64,000 bases of DNA from Clostridia bacterium (GCA_017549365.1 JAFYUZ010000007.1:17051-81050); one strand, 5' to 3'. Positions 27,001 to 36,186 are shown, counted from the first letter of the stretch. Made by a program: numbers and translations. Notes: a model not told the origin generated them from the letters alone.

Positions 27001-28104
27001 TTATTGTTCGGTTTTTCTTTTTGGTTTTAAGATGCGCCGTATCGCATTGTAAAGCAGATTTACCGCCAGCGACAGAAGCAGAGAGAATATTGCAACCACC
27101 GCCACCATCGGAACGAAATAAACTATTCTGTCGGTGACCACTTCGACTTTTGCGTTCAATTTTTCGTAAAAATATTGGTCAAAAATATAAGACAGCAGAT
27201 ATCCGCCCAGTGTAAGATCCGAAATGTGCGACAACGCAGTTTTTATGGGATTTGGAAGTCGATCTGACGGCAGATTCAAAAGGAAGATAAAGACAAGCAC
27301 CGTCATTATCACGTTCGGCAATGCGCCCCATTCCTGCCAGATACCCGAAACAAAGTATGCCCCGCGGCTTCGGTAAAAATTGAACGAGCCAAAGGCAAAG
27401 GCAAGCACTATAATAAGAAAAGCGTTAAGATGTGCATTTAACTTTGGCTTGAATTCGCGGATAAAGCATCCGAGAAAATAGTAGGTGACAGGGTAGAGCA
27501 CAGTGAAGAAAGAAGGTATGATCTTCGTGTATTCCCATTCCTTAACAGGCTGTGCCCAAAAAGCATACGAATCAAAAACAAAGATGTTCACTACAGACGG
27601 AAGAGCCGTCATAAAAAGCATCGTACCCAAAAGAATAAGCTTTTGCTTTTTGCTTTCAAGCGAGTGATACGCCCCGTTAAGAAAAGGTATAATCAGGAAA
27701 AGTCCGATGTACATTTCGATGTACCACGAATAGCTGGCACCGGTAAATCCGAGCGTGCCTTCAATCGCGTCCCGCATATCCCATTCCTGCAAAAGGTAGT
27801 GCTTTTTGAAGAGTATGCACAATATGCTTGCGCAGACATAGACGAATAATGTTTTTCCTATTTTCCCGTAATATCCTTTTTCAAGCTTTTTGTTGCACAT
27901 CAGATATCCCGTCAGAATAAGAAACAGGGGAACGCAGACCATAAAAAAGCACCGCGCCACTGTCATAAAGTAAAGCCTTGCTCCGTCTATCGGCACGCTG
28001 TAAAAACCGCTGTTCATGAAAAAATGAACTGATATTACCGATAAAAAAGCAAAAATACGTATGATATCACACGCAGGGTTTCTGTTTTTTGAAGTTTTGT
28101 TCAT
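27001..28104 (-). CDS. Acyltransferase-3 family membrane protein
   Basis: A 367-residue integral membrane enzyme with about ten helices, of the OafA/WecH type that acetylates or succinylates surface sugars. The N-terminus carries the family signature DIIRIFAFLSVISVHFF, with the conserved Arg and His. ATG 28104 has AAAGGAGAGG upstream; a longer frame to 28161 has no ribosome site. It is monocistronic and divergent from the Nudix gene. The substrate cannot be read from the sequence. Confidence 0.88.
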   Translation of the reverse strand: MNKTSKNRNPACDIIRIFAFLSVISVHFFMNSGFYSVPIDGARLYFMTVARCFFMVCVPLFLILTGYLMCNKKLEKGYYGKIGKTLFVYVCASILCILFKKHYLLQEWDMRDAIEGTLGFTGASYSWYIEMYIGLFLIIPFLNGAYHSLESKKQKLILLGTMLFMTALPSVVNIFVFDSYAFWAQPVKEWEYTKIIPSFFTVLYPVTYYFLGCFIREFKPKLNAHLNAFLIIVLAFAFGSFNFYRSRGAYFVSGIWQEWGALPNVIMTVLVFIFLLNLPSDRLPNPIKTALSHISDLTLGGYLLSYIFDQYFYEKLNAKVEVVTDRIVYFVPMVAVVAIFSLLLSLAVNLLYNAIRRILKPKRKTEQ

Positions 28105-28132
28105 TTTTGTCCTCTCCTTTGTGTTCAAGAAG

Positions 28133-28161
28133 ATTTTACCACGAAATAAATAATTATTCAA
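28133..28161 (-). promoter_or_regulatory. Promoter for the acyltransferase gene
   Basis: On the minus strand TTGAAT and TAAAAT are 17 bases apart, about 30 bases before the start codon. Confidence 0.6.
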
Positions 28162-28199
28162 TAATTAAATATAAATATCAAAAAAATTTTATCGCCCCC

Positions 28200-28228
28200 T
28201 TGATTTATTCAATAGTACATGATATAAT
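28200..28228 (+). promoter_or_regulatory. Promoter for the Nudix gene
   Basis: TTGATT (28200-28205) and TATAAT (28223-28228), gap 17 bases. The expected leader is about 115 bases with some short complementary segments, such as GGCGC/GCGCC, but I cannot assign it to a riboswitch class. Confidence 0.6.
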
Positions 28229-28351
28229 AATATCATTATAGTATCATGGCGTAGTTGTATAAACATTGCCGTGGTACCTGACTAACGGAAGAGGCGCATT
28301 TGTTCAGATCGTTTTCACTACGCGCCGAACCGAAAAAAGAGGTTGAAGATT

Positions 28352-29155
28352 TTGGCAAGCTGGAACGTTGCCGCTTCAAACCGCAGTGCTCGTTTTATTC
28401 TTGGAAAAACAGTAACAGCAATCACCACAAGCACCTTCAGAAAATACCTTCCCCACAGAGGCAACTGTTTCATAAACTGCGGAAAGGTAAAAGAAGACGT
28501 CAAGGACAATTCAACACTGGGTAAAGCGGCTTTTGTCGTGGGCACAATGGGTGCCGTTTCCGAGTACACCGGAGAGGTCATCGCCATTGTCAAGACAAGT
28601 CAAAAGAAAGAATACTGGATAATCTCATCCAAAAACTCTGTTTATTACGAACCCGAACTGCGCTTTCTCGTCACACCCTACATCGAAGAGAAGGACGAAG
28701 AGCTCACCTTTATCTGCTTCAACGAAAAAAGTTGCGGTGCGGTTTTGTTTTCGTTGATCGAAGGAAAAAGGTATTACATACTCATTAAGAATATGTCAGG
28801 CCACGTCGGTTTTCCCAAGGGACACATGGAGTTCGGCGAGGATGAATACGAGACCGCAAACCGCGAGATCTATGAAGAAACGGGAGTTTCCGCACACATC
28901 ATAAAAGGCTTCCGCGAAAGCTACAATTATCTCATCAACGGCTATGTGCGCAAGGAAGCGGTCTATTTTGTTTCGCCGTTTGAAAAGGACGAGATAAAAA
29001 TGGACATCATGGAGATCTCGGAGTACAAGCTTGTCACCTTTGAAGAAGCAATGAAGATACTGAACTACCCCCATGACCGCAACATCATGCGCCGTGCGCA
29101 CGATTTTGTTTCGGGATATCTTGCGGCAAAGGAAGAAATAAACGCCAACAACTGA
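28352..29155 (+). CDS. Nudix hydrolase with an N-terminal pyrophosphatase-like domain
   Basis: The C-terminal part of this 267-residue protein is a Nudix hydrolase with a complete box GHMEFGEDEYETANREIYEE-T-G-V (metal-binding REIYEE). Nudix enzymes cut nucleoside diphosphates linked to another group. The first 115 or so residues look like a small soluble inorganic pyrophosphatase: LGKTVTA, KAAFVVG, EYTGEVIAIV and YWIISS line up with the family, but the metal-binding aspartates are missing. I infer a degenerate binding domain fused to an active hydrolase. The likely start is TTG 28352, nine bases after AAGAGG; TTG 28343 abuts that site. Confidence 0.8.
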   Translation: MASWNVAASNRSARFILGKTVTAITTSTFRKYLPHRGNCFINCGKVKEDVKDNSTLGKAAFVVGTMGAVSEYTGEVIAIVKTSQKKEYWIISSKNSVYYEPELRFLVTPYIEEKDEELTFICFNEKSCGAVLFSLIEGKRYYILIKNMSGHVGFPKGHMEFGEDEYETANREIYEETGVSAHIIKGFRESYNYLINGYVRKEAVYFVSPFEKDEIKMDIMEISEYKLVTFEEAMKILNYPHDRNIMRRAHDFVSGYLAAKEEINANN

Positions 29156-29221
29156 AACATAGTTTGTAAATCAAACAAAACTCTTGGTGCATCACAAAAA
29201 ATATACGTCAAACCAAATTGA

Positions 29222-29248
29222 ACAGAGGCGCTTGTCGCCTCTGTTTTG
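29222..29248 (+). terminator. Terminator after the Nudix gene
   Basis: Nine-base-pair stem (29222-29230 with 29236-29244), loop CTTGT, then a short T run. Confidence 0.8.
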
Positions 29249-29309
29249 CGTTTTGCGGACAAGCGCTTTTGAAAAAAGGACATTTTTATATAAAATTAAC
29301 TAAATGTTG

Positions 29310-29338
29310 TAGACAAATAAAATGTGATGTGCTATAAT
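29310..29338 (+). promoter_or_regulatory. Promoter of the first stalk-protein gene
   Basis: TAGACA (29310-29315), 17 bases, TATAAT (29333-29338). The same TAGACA box and gap recur before the next two paralogues. Confidence 0.65.
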
Positions 29339-29392
29339 ATCAACAAGATTTCGCATAAACTGTGGATCTCAAAACATTATGGAGGTGTCATT

Positions 29393-30781
29393 ATGACAAG
29401 AAAAATTTTATCCATGCTTCTTGCTGTGATGCTCGTTCTTTCGTGCACAGCTTTTGCTGTTGCGGCAGATGAAGAACTTGCTTACTACGTTGAAGCAGGC
29501 GCAACAGGTAAGGGAACAGAGGACGATCCCTTCGGTACTCTTGAAGAAGCCATCTCTGCTATCGGTGATAAGGATGGCACAATTTACGTATACGGCGTAT
29601 ACAACATCAGCACATTCAAGGCTCCCGGCGAATGGAAGGGCATGATCACAATCACAGGCGTTACATCTGACGCTCTCTTCCAGATCGACAAGAGCAAGGG
29701 TATTGTTTTCCCCGGCGACGTTACAATCAAGGACATTCTTTTTGATGTCGGCGAATTTGCACACATCAACAACAAGGGTACAAAACTTATTTACGATGCA
29801 GGCGAAGATTCCAACTTCAAGCACATGATCCATCTTCCCGCACTCGGCAACGCAGTTGTTGACGAAAGCTATGCAGAGTTCCGCAGCGGTAAGATCGGCA
29901 GACTTCACATTGCCGGCGCATACGTTACATCCTACGCCAACGGTATCATGGGTGATGACACAGTTATCATCGACGGCGCAGAAGTTTCTCAGATCAGCCT
30001 TCAGGCAGACGCATACATGGATACCCACACAGGTATTTCTGTCGGCGGAAACATCAACATCGTCGTTAATTCCGGTACTGTAAAGAGCATCACAACTCTT
30101 GAAAACAGAGCTCCCGAAGTTATGGGATCTCTCAACATCATCTTCAACAACGGCGTTGAACCCGCAGGCAAGATCGAATATACCGAAGACAAGATCGGCG
30201 AAGGTGTTTATATCATCACTTCCGATGTTGGCGGTAAGATCATGCCCACAGCAGACCCCGGTGTTTTTGAAGTAATCTCTGATTCCGAAACCAAGGTTGC
30301 AAAGATCGATGGTCAGCTCGTTTACAACGGCAAAGTAGAGCTTGAACCCGGCGAAATCACAGTTGAATGGGTTGCAGGTCAGCAGCCTGAAAAGCCTGTC
30401 GAAGAAGAAAAGACAGAAATCAAGCTTACCATCGGTAAGGCTGAGATCACAACAAACGGTGAAGCTAAGGCACTTGACGTTCCCGCACAGATCATCGATT
30501 CGAGAACCATGGTTCCCCTCCGTGCGATCTTCGAAGCACTCGGCGCTTCTGTTGAATGGGACGACGCCACAAAGACAGTTACATCCGTAAAGGGCGAAAC
30601 AACAGTTAAGCTTACCATCGGTCAGGCTTCCATCAACGTAAACGGCGAAGACAAGGCACTTGACGTTCCTGCACAGATCGTTGACTCCAGAACTCTCGTC
30701 CCCGTTCGTGCAATCGCAGAAAGCTTCGGTTGCGACGTTGCTTGGGACGATCCCACAAAGACAGTTACTATCACAAAGTAA
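29393..30781 (+). CDS. Secreted beta-helix/stalk-domain surface protein, copy 1
   Basis: The 462-residue protein has a signal peptide (MTRKILSMLLAVMLVLSCTAFAVAA, cut about residue 25), a middle region that begins with GTEDDPFGTLEEAI, a pattern typical of secreted right-handed beta-helix proteins, and a C-terminal copper-amine-oxidase-like 'stalk' domain in two half-repeats (VPLRAIFEALGASVEWD, then VPVRAIAESFGCDVAWD). The cysteine near the signal-peptide end (VLSC) might be a lipobox, so it could be a lipoprotein. GGAGGT precedes ATG 29393. The C-terminal domain likely binds the cell surface. Function unknown. Its codons are strongly biased, suggesting high expression. Confidence 0.85.
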   Translation: MTRKILSMLLAVMLVLSCTAFAVAADEELAYYVEAGATGKGTEDDPFGTLEEAISAIGDKDGTIYVYGVYNISTFKAPGEWKGMITITGVTSDALFQIDKSKGIVFPGDVTIKDILFDVGEFAHINNKGTKLIYDAGEDSNFKHMIHLPALGNAVVDESYAEFRSGKIGRLHIAGAYVTSYANGIMGDDTVIIDGAEVSQISLQADAYMDTHTGISVGGNINIVVNSGTVKSITTLENRAPEVMGSLNIIFNNGVEPAGKIEYTEDKIGEGVYIITSDVGGKIMPTADPGVFEVISDSETKVAKIDGQLVYNGKVELEPGEITVEWVAGQQPEKPVEEEKTEIKLTIGKAEITTNGEAKALDVPAQIIDSRTMVPLRAIFEALGASVEWDDATKTVTSVKGETTVKLTIGQASINVNGEDKALDVPAQIVDSRTLVPVRAIAESFGCDVAWDDPTKTVTITK

Positions 30782-30798
30782 TTATTGAAAACATAAAA

Positions 30799-30822
30799 AA
30801 CACCGCTTCGGCGGTGTTTTTT
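30799..30822 (+). terminator. Terminator after stalk-protein copy 1
   Basis: Stem AACACCGC/GCGGTGTT with a TTCG tetraloop (30807-30810) and T run. A copy of the same hairpin follows copy 2. Confidence 0.9.
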
Positions 30823-30875
30823 GTATAATGTGCGCACTTTTTTGAAAATTATATCGTAAAATTTGATATTAAGTA

Positions 30876-30904
30876 TAGACAAATCGGCAATTCTGTGATA
30901 TAAT
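30876..30904 (+). promoter_or_regulatory. Promoter of the second stalk-protein gene
   Basis: TAGACA (30876-30881), 17 bases, TATAAT (30899-30904). Confidence 0.65.
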
Positions 30905-30956
30905 CGCCACATAATAACTTTTTTAAGTTGTTTGTAAATATTTTGGAGGTGTCGTT

Positions 30957-32345
30957 ATGACAAGAAAAATTTTATCCATGCTTCTTGCTGTAATGCTCGT
31001 TCTTTCTTGCACAGCATTCGTTGTTGCAGCAGACGATGAACTTGCTTACTATATCGAAGCAGGCGCAACAGGAACCGGTACTGAAGATGATCCTTTCGGT
31101 ACTCTTGAAGAAGCTATTCTCGCTCTCGGCGGCAAGGATGGTACAGTTTATGTATACGGTGATTTTCCTCTCACCGAATTCAAAGCTCCCAAATGGGAAG
31201 GCACTGTTACAGTAAAGGGCGCAACAGCTGACTCTTCCGTATCTGTTGCTGACGGTAAGGCAGCCATTTTCTTTGGTGATATCACATTCAAGGATATCTC
31301 TTTCAACATCGGCAAAAATGCTCATTTTAATCCCCAGGGCTCAAAGCTCGTTATGGATGGTGGCGAAGATACAAAGTTTGATAGCTTTATGCATCTTTCC
31401 ATGTATTCCAGCTCTATCGTTGAAGAGGGCAACTTTGTTCTCGAAAGCGGATATATCAAGACACTTTATTCTGCCGGCGGTTACTGCACATCGCTTTCTA
31501 ACGGTGTAATGGGCGATTCCAACGTTACTATCAACGGCGGTTCTGTTGGAACTATTTCTCTTTGCGCAGACGCATTTATGGATACTCAGACAGGTATTTC
31601 CATCGGCGGTAACTTCAACATTATCATCAACGGCGGTGAAGTTGGTGTTATTGGTGTTACTAAGGAAAAAACCTCTCCCGAAGTTATGGGCGCTCTCAAC
31701 ATCATCTTCAACAACGGTATGGAAGCTCCTGAAAAGTTTGCATATCCCGAAGATACAGTTTCGGGTGGCGTATTCATCATCTATTCGGGCGAAGGCGGTA
31801 TGATCACTCCTGATGCAGGCGTTGGTGAATTTATTGTTAAGTCCAACTCGGATAACAAGGTTGCAAAGATCAACGGCCAGCTTGTTTACAATGGTAAAGT
31901 AACTCTCCAGCCCGGCGAAACCGAAGTAGAGTGGGTTGCAGGCGAACAGAAAGCACAGGCTCCCGCAGAAGAAAAGACAGAGATCAAACTTACCATCGGT
32001 AAGGCTGAAATCACAACAAACGGCGAGGCAAAGGCTCTTGACGTTCCCGCACAGATCATCGATTCGAGAACCATGGTTCCCCTCCGTGCAATTTTTGAAG
32101 CACTCGGCGCTTCTGTTGAATGGGACGATGCCACAAAGACAGTTACATCCGTAAAGGGTGACACAACCGTTAAGCTTACCATCGGTCAGGCTTCCATCAA
32201 CGTAAATGGTGCAGACAAGGCACTTGACGTCCCTGCACAGATCGTTGACTCCAGAACTCTCGTTCCCGTTCGTGCAATCGCCGAAAGCTTCGGTTGCGAC
32301 GTTGCTTGGGACGATCCTACAAAGACAGTTACTATCACTAAGTAA
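30957..32345 (+). CDS. Secreted beta-helix/stalk-domain surface protein, copy 2
   Basis: Exactly the same length as copy 1 (462 residues) with the same plan: signal peptide, GTEDDPFGTLEEAI opening, beta-helix-like middle, two-part stalk domain. The signal peptide and the last 125 residues are almost identical to copy 1, even at the DNA level, while the middle has diverged clearly (for example DFPLTEFKAPKWEG against NISTFKAPGEWKG). It has its own promoter and terminator, so it is not simply co-transcribed with copy 1. Function unknown. Confidence 0.85.
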   Translation: MTRKILSMLLAVMLVLSCTAFVVAADDELAYYIEAGATGTGTEDDPFGTLEEAILALGGKDGTVYVYGDFPLTEFKAPKWEGTVTVKGATADSSVSVADGKAAIFFGDITFKDISFNIGKNAHFNPQGSKLVMDGGEDTKFDSFMHLSMYSSSIVEEGNFVLESGYIKTLYSAGGYCTSLSNGVMGDSNVTINGGSVGTISLCADAFMDTQTGISIGGNFNIIINGGEVGVIGVTKEKTSPEVMGALNIIFNNGMEAPEKFAYPEDTVSGGVFIIYSGEGGMITPDAGVGEFIVKSNSDNKVAKINGQLVYNGKVTLQPGETEVEWVAGEQKAQAPAEEKTEIKLTIGKAEITTNGEAKALDVPAQIIDSRTMVPLRAIFEALGASVEWDDATKTVTSVKGDTTVKLTIGQASINVNGADKALDVPAQIVDSRTLVPVRAIAESFGCDVAWDDPTKTVTITK

Positions 32346-32359
32346 TTATAAAACAGAAA

Positions 32360-32383
32360 AACACCGCTTCGGCGGTGTTTTTT
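32360..32383 (+). terminator. Terminator after stalk-protein copy 2
   Basis: The same AACACCGC-TTCG-GCGGTGTT hairpin as after copy 1, with a T run. Confidence 0.9.
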
Positions 32384-32461
32384 CTTTGCTGTGATCTTCC
32401 TGTCATTATCGTTATTAAATTAACAAAACTTTGCAATTCCCGATTTGTTGTGAAAAATATA

Positions 32462-32490
32462 TAGACATATGCACGTTTTGATGTTACAAT
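32462..32490 (+). promoter_or_regulatory. Promoter of the third stalk-protein gene
   Basis: TAGACA (32462-32467), 17 bases, TACAAT (32485-32490). Confidence 0.6.
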
Positions 32491-32538
32491 GTGTACAAGA
32501 TCACAAAAGTTGATCCAATATTAACGGAGGTGTCAATT

Positions 32539-33930
32539 ATGACAAAAAAGATTTTATCCGCTCTTCTCGCAGTGATGCTCGTTCTTTCGCTTGCATCCTT
32601 TGCGGTTTCTGCTGACGACGAGCTTGCATTCTATGTAGAAGAAGGCGCAACAGGTAACGGTAGCGAAGACGAGCCTTTCGGCACAATCGACGAAGCAATC
32701 CTTGCACTGGGTGGCAAGGACGGAACAATTTACGTTTACGGCGCATATGACGTTTCTACTTTCAAGGCACCGGCATGGAAGGGAATGGTCACCATTACAG
32801 GTGCTTCTTCCGATGCTATCCTTACGACTAAAAAGAGCGCAGGTGCTGTTTTTAACGGCGACGTTACTTTTAAGGATATCCTTGTCGAGCTTGGCGAACA
32901 CTCTCATATAAATCCTGCCGGCACAAAAATGATCTGCGATTTTGGCGAAGATGTCGAACTGAAGTACATGGTCCACCTTCCCGGTATCGGCAATTTCATC
33001 GCGGAAGACAGCTACACAGAGCTTCTCAGCGGTAAATATGCCACAGTATATCTCGGCGGCGGATATACAACATCTTATGCAAACGGTGTTGAAGGCGACG
33101 TAACTCTTGTGGTTGACGGCGCTACGATCTCGAGCCTCAGATTGTCTGCCGACAGCTTTAAGGCTGACCACACAGGTATCTCTGTTGGTGGAAATATGAA
33201 CCTTGTTATCAATTCCGGCACTGTAAATCAGATAACAACAAAGTCCAATTTCCCGACAGATCCCGAAATAATGGGCGCTCTCAACATCATCTTCAACAAC
33301 GGCAATAAAGCTCCCAAAACATTTACTTACCCCGAAGAAACAGTTGCAGGCGGCATATATGTCATTTACTCCGAAGAGGGCGGTAAGATCATGCCTACTT
33401 CTGACATTGGTGTATTCGAAGTAATCTCTGATTCCGAAACAAAGGTTGCAAAGATCGACGGCGAGCTCGTTTATAACGGCACAGTCGAGCTTGCTCCCGG
33501 CGAAACAGAAGTTGAATGGGTTGCAGGTCAGCAGCCTGAAAAGCCTGTCGAAGAAGAAAAGACAGAAATCAAGCTTACCATCGGTAAGGCTGAGATCACA
33601 ACAAACGGCGAGGCAAAGGCTCTTGACGTTCCTGCTCAGATCATCGATTCGAGAACTATGGTTCCCCTCCGTGCAATTTTTGAAGCACTCGGTGCTTCTG
33701 TTGAATGGGACGACGCCACAAAGACGGTTACATCCGTAAAGGGTGACACAACCGTTAAGCTTACCATCGGTCAGGCTTCCATCAACGTAAATGGAGCAGA
33801 CAAGGCACTTGACGTTCCCGCACAGATCGTTGACTCCAGAACTCTCGTTCCCGTTCGTGCAATCGCCGAAAGCTTCGGCTGCGAAGTGGGTTGGGACGAT
33901 CCCACAAAGACAGTTACTATCACAAAGTAA
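32539..33930 (+). CDS. Secreted beta-helix/stalk-domain surface protein, copy 3
   Basis: The 463-residue protein has a slightly different signal peptide (MTKKILSALLAVMLVLSLASFAVSA) without the cysteine found in copies 1 and 2, so it is probably released or held only by its stalk. The middle begins GSEDEPFGTIDEAI and diverges from the other copies; the C-terminal stalk domain is again nearly the same (one change visible: CEVGW for CDVAW). ATG 32539 follows GGAGGTG; the longer frame to 32491 lies in the promoter. Function unknown; its place beside two paralogues suggests a surface or wall role with changing middle parts. Confidence 0.85.
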   Translation: MTKKILSALLAVMLVLSLASFAVSADDELAFYVEEGATGNGSEDEPFGTIDEAILALGGKDGTIYVYGAYDVSTFKAPAWKGMVTITGASSDAILTTKKSAGAVFNGDVTFKDILVELGEHSHINPAGTKMICDFGEDVELKYMVHLPGIGNFIAEDSYTELLSGKYATVYLGGGYTTSYANGVEGDVTLVVDGATISSLRLSADSFKADHTGISVGGNMNLVINSGTVNQITTKSNFPTDPEIMGALNIIFNNGNKAPKTFTYPEETVAGGIYVIYSEEGGKIMPTSDIGVFEVISDSETKVAKIDGELVYNGTVELAPGETEVEWVAGQQPEKPVEEEKTEIKLTIGKAEITTNGEAKALDVPAQIIDSRTMVPLRAIFEALGASVEWDDATKTVTSVKGDTTVKLTIGQASINVNGADKALDVPAQIVDSRTLVPVRAIAESFGCEVGWDDPTKTVTITK

Positions 33931-33947
33931 TATCTCTTAAAAATAAG

Positions 33948-33987
33948 ATATCCACCCATACGCCTTGAATATGGGTGGATATTTTTG
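33948..33987. terminator. Bidirectional terminator between stalk copy 3 and topB
   Basis: Perfect 13-base-pair stem (33948-33960 with 33970-33982), nine-base loop, T run on the plus strand. Confidence 0.88.
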
Positions 33988-33990
33988 TGC

Positions 33991-36174
33991 TTATTTTTTG
34001 TTTTGCTCCATAGCTTTTTTCATGGCAAGAGCAAGGGGACTTTCGGTTTTTGGTTCATTTTTTTGCTGTTGTTGCATAAAGCTTTTTACAAATTGCTTTG
34101 ACGCGCTCTTTCCGCCGCCTTCTTTGGACTTAAAGAATCCGTCCGCCTTCTGCTTAAAACCGCATTTGCAGACAACGATCTTTCCGTCTCCCTGGCCGCG
34201 TATCTCAAGCGCTTTGTGGCAATTGGGGCAACGTGCACCCGTTTTCACCGAAAGGCTTTCGTGGTACGAACATTCTCTGTCCTGGCAAACCAGCATCTCG
34301 CCACGCTTGCCGTTGACCTTAAGAAGCATTTTTCCGCAAAGAGGGCAGGGGGTTCTTGTTACATTGTCATGCTTGTAGGTCGAATCGCTGTTTTTCACTG
34401 TCTTTACAAGCTCGGAAGCATAACTGCGTATCTCGGATACGAATCCGTCTTTCTTTTCTTCGCCTTTGGCTATTTTTTCAAGACGCATTTCCCACTGCGC
34501 GGTAAGTAATGGTTCTTTCAGCTCTTTTGGCACAATGTCGATGAGCTGAACACCTTTTGATGTGGGATAAAGCACGTTGTCCTTCTTTTCGATATAGAAG
34601 GTGGAATACAGCTTTTCGATAATATCGGCACGGGTTGCGGGTGTTCCGAGTCCTGCTCCGATGAATTCTTTCATCTTGCGGTCTTTGATGAATTTCGACG
34701 GGTTTTCCATCGCCGAAAGAAGGGAAGCTTCGGTGTATCTTGATGGAGGGGTTGTTTTAAGAGCTTTGATATCTGTGCCCGAGCATCTTATCTTTGCGCC
34801 CTTTACAAGGGGAGGAAGCGAGCTGTCGCTTTCCGAATCGTCCTTTTCCTCTTCTTCGTCGCTGTCGGTGATACCAAGCTTTTTCCATCCGTAATCAATT
34901 ATTTCTTTTCCCGTAACAAAAAAGCTTTCTCCGCCGCATTCAAGTTCGGCTTTTACCTGCTTGTAAACGAAATCGGGATAAAAGCACGAGAAAAAGCGAG
35001 ACACCACAAGAACGTATATCTTTTTTTCCTCATTGGAAAAAGCGTAGATGTCGGGCATCTCTTCGGTGGGGATGATTGCGTGGTGATCTGAAACCTTTGC
35101 GGCGTTTACACACAGCTTGTTTATGCTTCTGCGGTTGCGCATTATATCCTTTGCCGTATCGGCAAGAGAACCGATCGATGCGGCTCTCACGCGGTCATAA
35201 AGGGTAGGGACAATATCATCTGTTATATATCTCGAATCTGTTCTCGGATAAGTGAGAGCTTTGTGGTTTTCATATAGTCTTTGCATCACCGAAAGGGTTT
35301 CTTTTGGGGACATTTTGAAAAGCTTGTTGGCATCCCTTTGAAGCTCTGTAAGATCGTAAAGCATGGGTGCAGGCACGCGCTTTTCGGTGAATTTTACGTC
35401 TTTTATTACAAATTCTTTTCCGTCAACCTTTCGGGCTATTTTTTCGGCGTCCGCTCTTTCGTTTATTGCCGAAACTCCGTCGGTGTTGCGGTATATCGCT
35501 CTGAATGACGAAAAGTTTGCGTGCAGATTGAAATAATCCTTTGCCTTAAAGTTTTTTATTTCGTTTTCGCGCTCAACAATAAGCGCAAGGGTCGGGGTCT
35601 GCACACGGCCTGCCGAAAGCTGTGCGTTGTGACGGCAGGTGAGAGCGCGGGTCACGTTAAGTCCCACAAGCCAGTCTGCCTCGGCTCGCGCCTTTGCGGC
35701 GTTGCACAAGGGCAAATAATCGTCTCCGTCGCGAAGCTTGGAAAAACCTTCTTTTATCGCCTTGTCGGTCTGGGAAGATATCCAAAGTCGCTTTATCGGC
35801 TTTTTGCACGCCGCCTTTTCGATTATCCATCTTGCAACAAGCTCGCCTTCGCGTCCTGCATCTGTGGCAATGATGATATCCGAAACCGTGGGCGAAAGAA
35901 GCAGCTGCTTTACGGCAGTGAACTGTTTTGCGGTTTCTTTGATGATAACAAGCTTCATTTTGTCAGGAAGCATAGGCAGGGTTTCAAACGACCACTTTTT
36001 GTATTCGTCTCCGTATTTTTCGGGATCTGCAAGAGTGACGAGATGACCGAGCGCCCATGTAACGATGTATTTTTCGCCTTCAAGACATCCGTTGCCCTTT
36101 TTGTGCGCGCCCATAACGCGGGCAATCTCGCGGGCGACAGACGGCTTTTCTGCAAGTACTAATGTCTTTGACAA
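33991..36174 (-). CDS. topB: DNA topoisomerase III
   Basis: Type IA topoisomerase that unlinks single strands and helps separate replicated DNA. The 727-residue protein has the Toprim motifs (LVLAEKPSVAREIARVMG near the start, and TDAGREGELVARWI), the active-site region ALTYPRTDSRYI (Tyr attacks DNA), and a C-terminal zinc-ribbon region with CPLCGK, CPNCHK and CKCG, then a Gln/Lys-rich tail. The start is TTG 36174, after AAAGGAG, 12 bases from the previous stop. It is last in the MATE-epimerase-topB set. A second, general topoisomerase I is presumably elsewhere. Confidence 0.95.
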   Translation of the reverse strand: MSKTLVLAEKPSVAREIARVMGAHKKGNGCLEGEKYIVTWALGHLVTLADPEKYGDEYKKWSFETLPMLPDKMKLVIIKETAKQFTAVKQLLLSPTVSDIIIATDAGREGELVARWIIEKAACKKPIKRLWISSQTDKAIKEGFSKLRDGDDYLPLCNAAKARAEADWLVGLNVTRALTCRHNAQLSAGRVQTPTLALIVERENEIKNFKAKDYFNLHANFSSFRAIYRNTDGVSAINERADAEKIARKVDGKEFVIKDVKFTEKRVPAPMLYDLTELQRDANKLFKMSPKETLSVMQRLYENHKALTYPRTDSRYITDDIVPTLYDRVRAASIGSLADTAKDIMRNRRSINKLCVNAAKVSDHHAIIPTEEMPDIYAFSNEEKKIYVLVVSRFFSCFYPDFVYKQVKAELECGGESFFVTGKEIIDYGWKKLGITDSDEEEEKDDSESDSSLPPLVKGAKIRCSGTDIKALKTTPPSRYTEASLLSAMENPSKFIKDRKMKEFIGAGLGTPATRADIIEKLYSTFYIEKKDNVLYPTSKGVQLIDIVPKELKEPLLTAQWEMRLEKIAKGEEKKDGFVSEIRSYASELVKTVKNSDSTYKHDNVTRTPCPLCGKMLLKVNGKRGEMLVCQDRECSYHESLSVKTGARCPNCHKALEIRGQGDGKIVVCKCGFKQKADGFFKSKEGGGKSASKQFVKSFMQQQQKNEPKTESPLALAMKKAMEQNKK

Positions 36175-36186
36175 GGTGATACTCCT

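Noticed and set aside
28248..28326. Riboswitch-like pairing in the Nudix leader (GCGTAG with CTACGC, or GGCGC with GCGCC)
   Set aside because: The pairings are only five or six bases long over a wide gap, and the sequence does not match any riboswitch consensus I could recall. Chance is a fair explanation.
28300..28524. A 74-codon frame starting at TTG 28300 with a fair ribosome site
   Set aside because: It overlaps the Nudix gene in another frame and its Lys/Arg/Gln/His-rich product has no family features.
29393..33930. CRISPR array or mobile repeat from the repeated DNA
   Set aside because: The repeats are long coding segments of three paralogous genes, not short direct repeats with spacers, and no transposase or terminal repeats are present.
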